Origin: JBBDWK01 sp040902885
GTDB taxonomy: Bacteria > Acidobacteriota > Terriglobia > Bryobacterales > Bryobacteraceae
NCBI GenBank assembly: GCA_040902885.1
Contig: JBBDWK010000065.1
Coordinates: forward strand, 47,613-111,612
DNA: 64,000 nt
Direction: 5' to 3'
Each line of letters opens with the position of its first letter. The stretch's first letter is position 1. Under the pieces are notes generated by a model. The model did not search any database. It was not told the origin of the DNA and saw nothing but the letters and a program-made list of their open reading frames with translations. Below, piece after piece: positions 51,714 through 60,521 of this stretch. A program made the translations under genes and the position numbers.

Positions 51714-52310
51714 GTGGCCAGGGTAAAAGAGGTGGAGCAGCGCCTCCAGCGCACAGAACAGCAACTGCGTCTCTTTCAGAAAATTAGCCGTTTGATGGTG
51801 CGCGAGATGAGCCTGCAGGAGGTGCTCCAGGGCATCGTGGACCTGATTGTGGAGTTCACGGAGTGCGATTCCTGCCTGATCTATCTGTTGGACAGGGACG
51901 AGCTTGTGCTCTGCGCCTCCAACTCGCCGCATCCCTCGACCATAGGCAAGGTCCGTTTGAAACTGGATGAAGGTCTTACGGGCTGGGTGGCCCGCGAGCG
52001 GCGTCTGCTGGCGATTTCCAGGGAAGCGTATAAGGACCCGCGTTTCAAATACTTCGGCGAGCTTCCCGAAGATACGTTTGAATCGTTTCTCTCGGCCCCG
52101 GTGATCGCCCGGAACCGCGTGGTGGGCGTGATCAACGTGCAGTACCGCTCCGCTCATCCCCACAGCGGCAGCGAGATGGAAGTGCTGACCACGGTCGGCG
52201 AGCAGGTGGGCTGCCTGCTGGTGCTGGCGCGCATGGAGCCGACAGCGGTGGCGGCGGCCAATCATGTGGAGCTCGTCCTCTCTTCGGGCCCCATTCAACA
52301 CAAGCACTAA
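51714..52310 (+). CDS. GAF domain protein
   Basis: A 198-residue cytoplasmic protein: a coiled coil (about 1-25, EVEQRLQRTEQQLRLF) followed by one GAF domain (about 30-175: MSLQEVLQGIVDLIVEFTEC, DSCLIYLLDRDELVLCAS, GLTGWVARERRLLAI, SFLSAPVIARNRVVGVINVQ). It lacks an output domain, so it may regulate a partner by ligand binding; a small-molecule, nucleotide or redox signal is possible. It is divergent from the JAMM gene and stops 3 bp before the YCF48-like gene, so these two are co-transcribed. Confidence 0.85.
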   Translation: MARVKEVEQRLQRTEQQLRLFQKISRLMVREMSLQEVLQGIVDLIVEFTECDSCLIYLLDRDELVLCASNSPHPSTIGKVRLKLDEGLTGWVARERRLLAISREAYKDPRFKYFGELPEDTFESFLSAPVIARNRVVGVINVQYRSAHPHSGSEMEVLTTVGEQVGCLLVLARMEPTAVAAANHVELVLSSGPIQHKH

Positions 52311-52313
52311 GCC

Positions 52314-53423
52314 GTGAGGATTTCGCGGCCGATTCTCTTGCTGGCTGCCATGGCCGCTCAAGCTGTGGCTGAAGAGCGGTGGCAGCTTCAGTACTTCTAC
52401 GACGAAGACAAATCCAGCCTGGAGATTGTGGATCTGAAGTTCCCATCGGCCGAGCGCGGCGTAGCGGTGGGCGCGGTTACGGAAGGCTCCGGCAGCAGGC
52501 CTGTGGCCCTGGTTACGAGCGATGGCGGCGCGTCGTGGTCAATCGAAAAACTGAAGGAGAACCCGCGCTCCCTGTTCTTCCTCAATGAGAATCTGGGCTG
52601 GATGGTGACCGAGAAGGGAATCTGGCAGACGCGCGAAGCCGGAAGGTCCTGGCGCAAGCTGAAATCGTTTTCCTGGGCGCTGCGGGTGCATTTCCTGGAT
52701 GAGCGGCGCGGCTGGGCCGTGGGCCTGCGCAAGTCGGTCTTCGAGACCAATGACGGCGGCGCGACGTGGACCGCCGTGAGCGCCGCCGCCGAACCGAAAT
52801 CCAATGGCGAGCATACACAGTACACGTGGATCGACTTTGCCGATGGCCAATTGGGCTTGATCACCGGATTTTCCAGGCCCCCGCGGAGAGATGCGCCGCG
52901 GCTGCCGGAGTGGGTCGATCCGGAGAACGCCCGGAAGCGCCGCGAGTGGCCCTCTCTCACCATCACCCTGGACACGCGCGATGCGGGCCGGACTTGGAAG
53001 CCGGCCAGCGCCTCTATGTTCGGCGAAATCACGCGCGTGCGATTTTCGCCGGATGGCTGGGGGCTTGGGTTGATCGAGTTTCGCGGGACTTTCGAATGGC
53101 CGTGCGAGGTCTTCCGACTGGACTCCCGCGGCGGGAGCCGGCGTGTGTACCGGGAGAAGGGACGCACCATCAACGATCTAGCAGTGACGAAAACGGGAAC
53201 TGCCTATCTGGCGGGCGTGGAAACGATAGGAACCTTGCGCGGCCATCCGATACCCGGAAGGCTGGCCATTCTCCGCAGCCAGGATCTGGAGTCGTGGATC
53301 GCGATGGAGATCGATTACCGGGCGAACGCCCGGCGCGTCATGCTGGCCAAAGCTCCCGGAGAGGCGCTTTGGGTGGGCACGGACACAGGCATGATCCTGA
53401 AGCTGGCTGTCACCGCCCCATAA
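52314..53423 (+). CDS. YCF48/BNR-repeat beta-propeller secreted protein
   Basis: A 369-residue exported protein: signal peptide (1-19) and repeats with Asp-box-like motifs such as TSDGGASWS, TREAGRSWR, TNDGGATWT and TRDAGRTWK, forming a sialidase-like or YCF48-like propeller. In photosynthetic organisms YCF48 assists photosystem II assembly; in acidobacteria such proteins are of unknown function. GTG 52314 follows the GAF stop by 3 bp. The body is complete and well conserved in coding pattern. Confidence 0.85.
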   Translation: MRISRPILLLAAMAAQAVAEERWQLQYFYDEDKSSLEIVDLKFPSAERGVAVGAVTEGSGSRPVALVTSDGGASWSIEKLKENPRSLFFLNENLGWMVTEKGIWQTREAGRSWRKLKSFSWALRVHFLDERRGWAVGLRKSVFETNDGGATWTAVSAAAEPKSNGEHTQYTWIDFADGQLGLITGFSRPPRRDAPRLPEWVDPENARKRREWPSLTITLDTRDAGRTWKPASASMFGEITRVRFSPDGWGLGLIEFRGTFEWPCEVFRLDSRGGSRRVYREKGRTINDLAVTKTGTAYLAGVETIGTLRGHPIPGRLAILRSQDLESWIAMEIDYRANARRVMLAKAPGEALWVGTDTGMILKLAVTAP

Positions 53424-53539
53424 CATATTCTTTTGGGCCTGTTTTATCCACAGGCAATTCACTTTTACCATCACCCAAACGCTTGAAAACAGACGTGAAA
53501 AAAGCGGTTGAAATAGTACCGGAATATCCCACTTTTTCA

Positions 53540-53568
53540 TTGACTCAAACAGAGGTTTGACCGATGAT
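53540..53568 (+). promoter_or_regulatory. Promoter-like pair before the candidate large RNA
   Basis: TTGACT (53540-53545, five of six -35 bases) and GATGAT (53563-53568, four of six -10 bases) are separated by exactly 17 bp. The expected transcription start, near 53575, falls in the left arm of the 13-bp terminal inverted repeat. Confidence 0.5.
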
Positions 53569-53570
53569 GG

Positions 53571-54172
53571 AAGTGGTTCCAAGAGGTTCATGGAACCAGC
53601 GAGTCTGGAGGGAAGTAGCGGAGCCGGAACGTTGATCCGAAGCTGGTCGCTCGAAAGAGGGCTGGCAGCGGGGAGCGAAGGCAGATCGGGCTTCGATCCA
53701 GGCGAGTTTCCGGGTGGGTTCGAAATTGAACGCTTTGATCCGGAGGGGCATAAAAACCCCCGAAGGGGAGTGGAAATTTCTGAAGACGCCTGGATCGTCC
53801 GGCGGAAGACAGGCAACGGGCTGCGCAGCCCTCAATCGGAACGGTGCAAATCGAGCTGAAAGAGGCGGCAAAGCCGAACGGGCCTGGAAGAAGCTGGAAG
53901 AGATGCCGAAGAGACAGGTCGGGAGCAACGACCTCAGAAAGGCCATTCGGATACGGATTGCCATCCTGGGTGAGTGAAAGGCCGTTTTCAGGTATCGACT
54001 CCTATCGGGAATCCGCTTACAGGCGTTCTTCCGAGCATTGATTTTCGGCTTTCTAAAAAGAGCCGGAAGGAGCGAAGAAGCTGACGTCGGGCGATCCCGA
54101 ATGCCAGATTCAGACCGAGCATGCCGGTGGTGAATCACGCTGGGAAATGGGTCACTTGGAACCACTTTTTTT
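53571..54172 (+). ncRNA. Candidate large structured non-coding RNA, about 600 nt
   Basis: The 53424-54184 interval has no convincing gene. Its ends carry a perfect 13-bp inverted repeat, AAGTGGTTCCAAG (53571-53583) and CTTGGAACCACTT (54155-54167), and seven Ts follow (54166-54172), as in a long-range closing stem before a terminator. Inside are several short helices: GATCG/CGATC (53684-53698), GTTC/GAAC (53718-53731), GGGCT/AGCCC with loop GCGC (53818-53831), AGGTCG/CGACCT (53916-53934), TTTCGGCT/AGCCGGAA (54043-54068) and TCGGG/CCCGA (54087-54100). The function is unknown. A MITE-like transposable element with terminal repeats is the main alternative. Confidence 0.45.
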
Positions 54173-54184
54173 GCCCGCCTTACT

Positions 54185-56126
54185 TCACTTCTCCAAAATT
54201 CCCACGATACCGTCTACGGTAGCTGCCGCGATGGGATGATAGCCGGGCCTTGCTTTTCCGTAGATCGACCTCGCAAGCTTTTTGCCTTCTTCGGTTTTTA
54301 CCAATTCCTCATAGAGCGGCTTTAAAAATTTGCGCCGGCCCATTGAAGTGAGAAACTCCTCGATCATCGGGCGCGCGGGGCGGTAGCCGTTTCGAATGCC
54401 CATCAGGAGCCACTGGTTCAAAATCTCCGAGTTCCGGGATTTGGTGAAACGAAAGGAAGCATCCAGTTCCGCCATCTGCGCGGGGCTGAGGTTTCCGGGC
54501 AGCGCGCGCAGAAAGTGCAGCCATTCCTGAGTGCTCCACTCCGCCGTCGTGAGATCACTGGCTTTGGCATGTCCGGACTGCCACCGCTTGGCTTCCGCGC
54601 TCACGCGAGCGAACAGCGCCGAGGCAGGCTGGGGCGCGGCCGGGGGAAGACCTGGCTGATGGATCCATTGCTCGACGGGCACTTTCGCGGCGAGTTGAGC
54701 GTCGCTGTCGAGTAAATTTGCTCTCAGGTAATCCTTGAACTGCTGGGTCGTAATGCTCTGAAAAGCAAAGTGCTCGAAGTAGCCACGAAGAAACGCGTCG
54801 AAGCGCTCGCGGCCGAAGGTCTCCTCCAAATTTCGAAGGAAGAGCGCTCCTTTGACGTAGGGCACATCGGTGAAGCCGTCGTCTGGGTCCCGGCCCGCCA
54901 GATCGATGTGAAGAATCTCGTCGCGGTCGTCGAGTTTCACCAGAAGCTGTTCCAGTTCGTTTCGCGAGAGACCGGCTTCCATCTCTGACCGTTCGCGGCC
55001 GTAGACCTTTTCCAGAATGCGCCATTCGAGGTAAACCGTAAAGCCTTCGTTGAGCCAGAAGTCGCGCCACGTCGCATTGGTCACCAGGTTGCCGGACCAG
55101 GAGTGGGCCAGTTCGTGCGAGACGAGCGAGACGAGGCTCTTATCGCCCGCGATGACGGTAGGCGTGGCGAACGTCATGCGCGGATTCTCCATGCCGCCGA
55201 AGGGGAAGCTGGGCGGAAGAATCAGCAAATCATAGCGCCCCCAGCGGTACGGCCCGTAGAGCTCTTCAACGGCCTGCATCATCTTTTCCGTGTCTGAAAA
55301 CTCGTGCGCCGCGGCTTGCACCACCGGTTTTTCGGCCCAGACCCCCGTGCGCTCGCCGGTGGGTTGGAACACCAGGTCGCCGACGGCCAAGGCGATCAGA
55401 TAAGACGGAATCGCCTGTGGCATGCGGAAGACAAACTCTCCTTTGCGGGTCGCGGCGGGGTCGCTTTGGGCGCTCATCACGGCCGTCAAATTCTCGGGAG
55501 TCCGGATGCGTGCCGAGTAGGTCACCCGCACGCCCGGCGTATCCTGAAGCGGAATCCAGCTTCTGGCGTGAATGGCCTGCGATTGCGNNNNNNNNNNNNN
55601 NNNNNNNNNNNNNNNNNNNNNNNNNNNNNNNNNNNNNNNNNNNNNNNNNNNNNNNNNNNNNNNNNNNNNNNNNNNNNNNNNNNNNNNCCCGGCGTATCCT
55701 GAAGCGGAATCCAGCTTCTGGCGTGAATGGCCTGCGATTGCGAACCTGCGTGGCGTTCGCGGGCAGTTCGATGGTCAGCGGCGCGCCCAGGATGCGGTCG
55801 GCCGGACCCAAAGCGAACTTTGTTTCCTCCCAGGACTGCCCGGCCCACGCTTCGGCTTTCTCGATGCGCAGATCGCGCGTGTCGAGAACCAGCGGACCGG
55901 GTGCGGCGGGTTCGATGGTCAGCGTGGCGGTGCCCCTCAGCGTTTTCTTATCGAACTGTACCGAGAGGTCGAGATCGACGTGCCGCACGCGGACCCGTTC
56001 GGGCTGGGAGTAGGAGTGGGCATCGGTTGAAGTGATCTGGCTGGCGGGCTGGCGGGAGCAGGACAAGGCCGACGAGCCCAGCAGCGCCGCAACGACAAAC
56101 TTGTGCATCTTGTTCCATTGTCGCAT
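54185..56126 (-). CDS. M1 family aminopeptidase (leukotriene A4 hydrolase-like), interrupted by an assembly gap
   Basis: A zinc aminopeptidase in two pieces around the N-run. The 5' part has a lipoprotein-type signal (AALLGSSALSCS) and the start of the M1 N-domain (LRGTATLTIEPAAPGPLVLDT). The 3' part has the substrate motif GGMENPRM and the zinc site HELAH with the second Glu in FWLNEGFTVYLE, plus the C-terminal ARM-like region. The two pieces are read in different frames at the duplicated 55-bp flank, and about 30 residues known between ANATQVR and QAIHARSW in relatives are missing, so the break is in the assembly. Start ATG 56126, 18 bp after the glucosidase stop; ATG 56108 is possible. Confidence 0.85.
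55533..55587. repeat. 55-bp flank of the assembly gap, left copy
   Basis: Identical over all 55 bp to 55688-55742 on the other side of the Ns. A 55-bp exact overlap is typical of a de Bruijn graph assembler using k=55. It is an assembly feature, not a biological repeat. Confidence 0.9.
55588..55687. other. Assembly gap of 100 Ns
   Basis: A run of exactly 100 N, the usual placeholder for a scaffold gap of unknown size, lies inside the M1 aminopeptidase gene. Confidence 1.
55688..55742. repeat. 55-bp flank of the assembly gap, right copy
   Basis: Exact copy of 55533-55587. On the minus strand the gene reads GTT CGC AAT here but needs a frame one base different on the other side, so simply merging the two copies would not restore the gene. 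Confidence 0.9.
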
Positions 56127-56143
56127 CCAGGTCCCGTTGTTTC

Positions 56144-58789
56144 TTACTCCCCGCTTTGTTGAATGAGCTTCGATACCAGGCCGGTCCATCCGGTCTGATG
56201 ACTGGCTCCCAGGCCCGCGCCGGTGTCGCCATGGAAATACTCGTAGAAGAGCACCAGATCGCGCCAGTATGCGTCATCGCGATAGCGTTCTTCCCGCCCA
56301 TGCACCGGACGGCGGCCGGAGGGATCGGGCAGAAAGATGTGCGTGAGCCTTCGGGACAGCTCGGCCGCCACTTCCCACAGGTCCATCTTTTTGCCGGAGC
56401 CGGTAGGAAACTCAATCTGGAAGCCCTCGCCGAAGTAGTGGTCGAACTTCTGCAGGGACTCGATGATCAGATAGTTCACGGGAAACCAGATGGGTCCGCG
56501 CCAGTTGGAATTGCCGCCGAAAAGGCCGCTGGTGGATTCGGCCGGATCGTATTCGACGCGATGTTCTTCGCCGTCGACCTTCAGGCTGTAAGGATTTTCG
56601 CGATGGTAACGCGAGATGGAGCGGATGCCGTATGGCGAGAGAAACTCGTTCTCGTCGAGCATCACCGTAAGCACGCTCCGCAAGCGCTCTCCGTTGGCGA
56701 GTGCCAAGAGCCTGCGTTCGCCCCGGCCCAGGGTACACATGGAGGCAACGTTTTGGGTGAGGTCCGGGCGGTGTTCTATGAACCACTCCAGGCGGCGTTT
56801 GAAGCCGGGCAGGCGGTCGACCGCTTCCGGTTCGAGCGTGTAAACGGCGAACAGCGGAATCAGCCCGACCAGCGAGCGCACCTTGATGGGAAACTTGTTG
56901 CTCTCGTTCACGTGCAGGACGTCGTAATAGAAGCCGTCCTCCTCGTTCCACATCGGAATGTCTTCCGAGCCGAGATGATTTATCGCGTGGGCGATGTAGA
57001 TGAAGTGCTCCCAGAACTTGCTGGCCACGTCTTCGTACGCCGGATCGTGGATGGCCAGTTCCATGGCGATCGCGAGCAGGTTCAGCGAATACATGGCCAT
57101 CCATCCAGTGCCGTCCGACTGTTCGAGGTGGCCGCCGGTGGGCAGCGGCTTGCTGCGGTCGAAGACGCCGATGTTGTCGAGGCCGAGGAAGCCGCCCTGA
57201 AAAATGTTGTTGCCTTCGGTGTCTTTGCGGTTTACCCACCAGGTGAAATTCAGCAGCAGCTTATGGAAAATGCGCTCGAGGAAGGCGAGGTCGCCAACGC
57301 CGCGCCGTTTCTTCTCGATCTTGTAAACGCGAAGAGCGGCCCACGCATGCACGGGCGGATTCACATCCCCGTAGGCCCATTCATAGGCCGGCAATTGCCC
57401 ATTGGGGTGCATATACCATTCGCGCACCATCAGGATGAGCTGCTCTTTGGCCAGCTCGGGATCGACCAGCGCCAGCGGTACACAGTGAAACGCCAGGTCC
57501 CAGGCCGCGTACCATGGATACTCCCACTTATCGGGCATGGAGACGACGTCGGCATTATAGAGGTGGTTCCACTCTCGGTTGCGTCCATCGAGGCGCTGGG
57601 CCGGAGGCGGCGGGAATCCGGGGTCGCCCTCGAGCCAGTCTTTGACTACATAGTGATAAAACTGCTTGGACCATAGAAGGCCGCCGAAGGACTGCCGCAT
57701 CACGTTTTTCGCCTCCGCGGAAAGATTCTCCGGGATCACGGTCGCGTAATACTCGCCGGCTTCGTAAATTCGCTGCGTGAAGATGTTGTCAAATTCCTGG
57801 AACGGGCCGGTCGCCGAATCCGAAAAACGCAGCCGCACGGCGGCGGATTCGCCGGGCTCGATGCGCAGCCGGTACCAGGCGGCCGCCTTGGTTCCACTCT
57901 CGTCCGGGTTCACGGCGTCGCAATCGCCGCGCACCACCAGATCGTTGATGCCGTCCTTCGCATAGCGCGATTCGTTCTCGCCGCCGTGGAGCCGGCGGTA
58001 GTTGGTCTCGTTCTCGGTGAAGAGAAGCTGGCACACTCCGTCCGCGAACAGCCACCGCTGTCCGTAATGCGGCTCGGCGGTCTCAACGGCCTGTAAGCCC
58101 TCGGCGAGATGCGCTCGTTTGAGATGCGGCTTGATCTCATGCCGTCCCCAGCTCCAGGTGTTGCGGAACCAGAGCGTGGGCAGCACATGGATCTCGGCGG
58201 CTTCAGGGCCGCGGTTATGCACGGTGACGCGCATCAGAATGTCTTCGGGGCCGGCCTTGGCATATTCGACGAAGACGTCGAAGTACCGGCCGCTGTCGAA
58301 GACTCCCGTGTCGATCAGCTCATACTCGGGAGCGCGCTTGTCGCGTCTTCGGTTCTCTTCCACGAGCCGGGTGTAGGGGAATTCGCCCTGCGGGTACTTG
58401 TAGAGGAACTTCATGTAGGAGTGAGTGGGAGTGCTGTCCAGGTAGTAGTAGCACTCCTTCACATCCTCGCCGTGATTGCCCTGGTTGCCGGTGAGACCGA
58501 AGAGCCGCTCCTTGAGGATGGGATCGCGGCCGTTCCAGAGCGCGAGCGCGAGGCAGATCCGCTGATGCCGGTCGCAAACGCCCGCTAATCCGTCTTCATT
58601 CCAGCGGTATGCCTTGGACCGCGCGTGATCGTGCGGCAGGTGCTCCCAGGCGTTTCCCTGAGCGCTGTAGTCTTCGCGCACGGTGCCCCACGCGCGGTCG
58701 CTCACATAAGGACCCCAGCGCTTCCAGTGCGCGGTGCGCCCGCGGCTCTCTTCGAGCCTGCTCTCTTCGGCAGTCGTCATTACGGTCAT
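56144..58789 (-). CDS. GH63-like glucosidase (MGH1-like family)
   Basis: An 881-residue protein of the mannosylglycerate-hydrolase/GH63-like (alpha/alpha)6-barrel group, annotated in many genomes simply as glucosidase. Conserved blocks include RWGPYVSDRAWGTVREDYS, NHGEDVKECYYYLDSTPTHSYMK (in two pieces), WEYPWYAAWDLAFHCVPLA, PAYEWAYGDVNPPVHAWA and SNWRGPIWFPVNYLI; the WDxAFH and PxYEW pieces are typical of the catalytic barrel. There is no signal peptide, so it acts in the cytoplasm, probably on glucosyl-glycerate-type or trehalose-like compounds. ATG 58789 has AAGG 5 nt upstream. It is followed by the M1 gene after 18 bp. Confidence 0.88.
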   Translation of the reverse strand: MTVMTTAEESRLEESRGRTAHWKRWGPYVSDRAWGTVREDYSAQGNAWEHLPHDHARSKAYRWNEDGLAGVCDRHQRICLALALWNGRDPILKERLFGLTGNQGNHGEDVKECYYYLDSTPTHSYMKFLYKYPQGEFPYTRLVEENRRRDKRAPEYELIDTGVFDSGRYFDVFVEYAKAGPEDILMRVTVHNRGPEAAEIHVLPTLWFRNTWSWGRHEIKPHLKRAHLAEGLQAVETAEPHYGQRWLFADGVCQLLFTENETNYRRLHGGENESRYAKDGINDLVVRGDCDAVNPDESGTKAAAWYRLRIEPGESAAVRLRFSDSATGPFQEFDNIFTQRIYEAGEYYATVIPENLSAEAKNVMRQSFGGLLWSKQFYHYVVKDWLEGDPGFPPPPAQRLDGRNREWNHLYNADVVSMPDKWEYPWYAAWDLAFHCVPLALVDPELAKEQLILMVREWYMHPNGQLPAYEWAYGDVNPPVHAWAALRVYKIEKKRRGVGDLAFLERIFHKLLLNFTWWVNRKDTEGNNIFQGGFLGLDNIGVFDRSKPLPTGGHLEQSDGTGWMAMYSLNLLAIAMELAIHDPAYEDVASKFWEHFIYIAHAINHLGSEDIPMWNEEDGFYYDVLHVNESNKFPIKVRSLVGLIPLFAVYTLEPEAVDRLPGFKRRLEWFIEHRPDLTQNVASMCTLGRGERRLLALANGERLRSVLTVMLDENEFLSPYGIRSISRYHRENPYSLKVDGEEHRVEYDPAESTSGLFGGNSNWRGPIWFPVNYLIIESLQKFDHYFGEGFQIEFPTGSGKKMDLWEVAAELSRRLTHIFLPDPSGRRPVHGREERYRDDAYWRDLVLFYEYFHGDTGAGLGASHQTGWTGLVSKLIQQSGE

Positions 58790-58792
58790 AAT
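58787..58792 (+). promoter_or_regulatory. CATAAT hexamer, leaderless arrangement for the GNAT gene
   Basis: CATAAT, five of six -10 bases, is followed by 6 nt and GTG 58799. It overlaps the start codon region of the divergent glucosidase gene. Confidence 0.4.
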
Positions 58793-58798
58793 AACCTT

Positions 58799-59314
58799 GT
58801 GTCCACGGCTAGTCCGGGCGAAGTAAAACTCCGTCGAGCTTCCGAAGCGGATGCGGAAGGAATCGTGGCGGTGTGGGAGCAAGTCGCCCAGCAACGAGTT
58901 CACTCCGCGATTGACCGGCCGTTTACGATTGAGCAGGAGCGCCGCTATCTCCAGTCTCTATCGCCGCGCGAAGCGATTTTCGTTGCGGTATCCGGTTCGG
59001 GCCGGATAGTGGGCTTTCAGAGTTTAGACTTGTGGGCCGCATCGATCGACTCCATGCGGCACGTTGGGCAACTGGGAACCTTTCTCCTCACCGACTGGCG
59101 CCGGCGTGGAATCGGCCTCGCGCTCTTCCTAACGACCCAGTCATTCGCTCGCAGCGCCGGCTACATGAAATTCGTGATTCAAGTGCGGGCGTCCAACCTG
59201 GCGGCGCAGGTCTTTTACCGGCGGCTCGGTTTTCGCGAGTGCGGCCGGCTGACGCGCCAGGTGCGCATTGACGGGCAGGAAGACGACGAAATACTGATGG
59301 AGCTCTTCCTGTGA
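58799..59314 (+). CDS. GNAT family N-acetyltransferase
   Basis: A 171-residue acetyltransferase. The acetyl-CoA binding region is FLLTDWRRRGIGLALFLTTQSFA (in two pieces around residue 105), and NLAAQVFYRRLGFRECGRLT gives the usual C-terminal end. The substrate is unknown. GTG 58799 is chosen because a CATAAT hexamer ends 6 nt before it and the upstream frame is only antisense to the glucosidase gene. The start codons of the two divergent genes are 9 bp apart, so their promoters must overlap coding sequence. Confidence 0.85.
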   Translation: MSTASPGEVKLRRASEADAEGIVAVWEQVAQQRVHSAIDRPFTIEQERRYLQSLSPREAIFVAVSGSGRIVGFQSLDLWAASIDSMRHVGQLGTFLLTDWRRRGIGLALFLTTQSFARSAGYMKFVIQVRASNLAAQVFYRRLGFRECGRLTRQVRIDGQEDDEILMELFL

Positions 59315-59390
59315 GGGGACCAAAAGGCCGGGCGGAACCTGCAATTTGTTAGAATCGTTGATTCGTTCGCGCCATGGAGACAATCCTTAG

Positions 59391-59840
59391 ATGATGTGGA
59401 TCTTTTTTGCCGTTGGCGCCGCGCTCTCGTGGGGCCTTTACGGTCCCGTGCTGCATCGCGGCCAGGTGCAGTTAGGCAACCCGCTGCGCGCCCTGTTGTG
59501 CGTGGGCTTCGCCTATTTTTTGATTGGTGTTCTGGTTCCCGCCCTCTTGCTGCGCTCGCAGGGCCAGCTCAACGGCTTCAATCCTGGGGGCACAAGCATA
59601 GCGACGTTCGCGGGCGCGCTCGGCGCTATCGGCGCGATCTGCATCATCTATGCCTTCCGCAGCGGCGGCCTGCCGACTTACGTCATGCCGCTGGTCTTTG
59701 GCGGCGCGCCGGTAATCAACGTGCTCATCTCCATGTGGATCCATCCGCCCAAGACGCCGCCCAATCCAATGCTCTACGTGGGTTTTCTCTTCGCCTCTAT
59801 CGGCGCGGGCCTGGTGCTCTACTTCAAGCCGGCATCGTAG
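59391..59840 (+). CDS. Small EamA/DMT-like membrane protein
   Basis: A 149-residue integral membrane protein with about five helices (1-20, 33-55, 68-90, 95-112, 125-145), similar to half of a drug/metabolite transporter. The sequences SWGLYGPVLHRGQ and GGAPVINVLISMW fit that family. As a half-unit it may work as a dimer. GACAAT is 6 nt before the ATG. It overlaps the convergent NAD(P)-binding gene by 22 bp at their 3' ends. The substrate cannot be predicted. Confidence 0.8.
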   Translation: MMWIFFAVGAALSWGLYGPVLHRGQVQLGNPLRALLCVGFAYFLIGVLVPALLLRSQGQLNGFNPGGTSIATFAGALGAIGAICIIYAFRSGGLPTYVMPLVFGGAPVINVLISMWIHPPKTPPNPMLYVGFLFASIGAGLVLYFKPAS

Positions 59841-60499
59841 CGCCGGCTCAGAGCCAGCATGCCGTCGTAGTGGTAGATGTTGCAGCCGCGCTCCCCGCCC
59901 TGCGCCGCGCCGATCATGGCGGCGGCCACGGTTTCCGCCGGGATGGAATGGTAGCGGCGGAAGCTTCCCCGCAGCAGCGGCTGGATCACTTTCACGAAGG
60001 CGATGCCCGCGGTCTCGCCTCGCCGCCGCTCCCGGCGCTCGCCCAACAGAAAGCCGGGCCGGAAGATGTGTAGGGAGGCGAAGGGCATCTCGGCGATGGC
60101 GTGCTCGAGTTCGCCCTTCACGCGCAGATAGAAATTCCGGGAACCCGGTTCGGCGTCCACCGCGGAGACCAGGAGAAACTGCTTCGCGCCCGCGGCAAGA
60201 GCCTGCCTGGCGATCAGCCGCGGATATTCAAAGTCCACTTCACGAAACGCGGCCTTGGAGCCGGCCTTGCGAATGGTAGTTCCCAGCGCGCAAAAGACGG
60301 ACGTCATGGGCGGCAGCTGGATGCTGCGCAACTCCTCGAAGCGAATCGTCATCTGTTGCACGCGCGCATCGGTTGCTTCCAACGGCCGGCGCGCGAGCAC
60401 CGTGACACGCTGGCAATCGGGCCGTTTCAGCAACAGCTTCTGACAATGGCTTCCCACCAAACCGGTGGCTCCCACAAGCAGCACGGAATCGAGATCCAC
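59819..60499 (-). CDS. NAD(P)-binding Rossmann protein, HTATIP2/NmrA-like
   Basis: A 226-residue protein with the NAD(P) turn LLVGATGLVGSHC near the start, TVLARRPLEATD, FCALGTTIRKAGSKAAF and LLVSAVDAEPGSRNFYLRVKGELE, the last holding the YxxxK pair. It resembles atypical SDR proteins of the HTATIP2 group; the redox substrate is unknown. The open frame extends 121 codons upstream, but all of that is antisense to the PQQ-repeat gene. GTG 60499 is supported by TACCAT ending 6 nt upstream, with no Shine-Dalgarno. Confidence 0.82.
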   Translation of the reverse strand: MDLDSVLLVGATGLVGSHCQKLLLKRPDCQRVTVLARRPLEATDARVQQMTIRFEELRSIQLPPMTSVFCALGTTIRKAGSKAAFREVDFEYPRLIARQALAAGAKQFLLVSAVDAEPGSRNFYLRVKGELEHAIAEMPFASLHIFRPGFLLGERRERRRGETAGIAFVKVIQPLLRGSFRRYHSIPAETVAAAMIGAAQGGERGCNIYHYDGMLALSRRYDAGLK

Positions 60500-60509
60500 G
60501 GATTGATGG

Positions 60510-60515
60510 TAAGTT
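60510..60515 (+). promoter_or_regulatory. TAAGTT hexamer, leaderless arrangement for the PQQ-repeat gene
   Basis: TAAGTT is followed by 6 nt and GTG 60522. On the other strand TACCAT (60506-60511) is followed by 6 nt and GTG 60499, so two leaderless-type promoters interleave. Confidence 0.35.
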
Positions 60516-60521
60516 AGCGAG

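Noticed and set aside
53444..53452. Perfect TTATCCACA (DnaA box)
   Set aside because: Single copy, no dnaA, dnaN, gidA or cluster of boxes around it; one chance match is expected in a window this long.
53545..54165. 206-codon minus-strand frame and several short plus-strand frames in the gene-free interval
   Set aside because: Composition is Arg/Ser/Pro-rich without hydrophobic core or ribosome site, and the interval has the hairpin pattern described as a candidate RNA.
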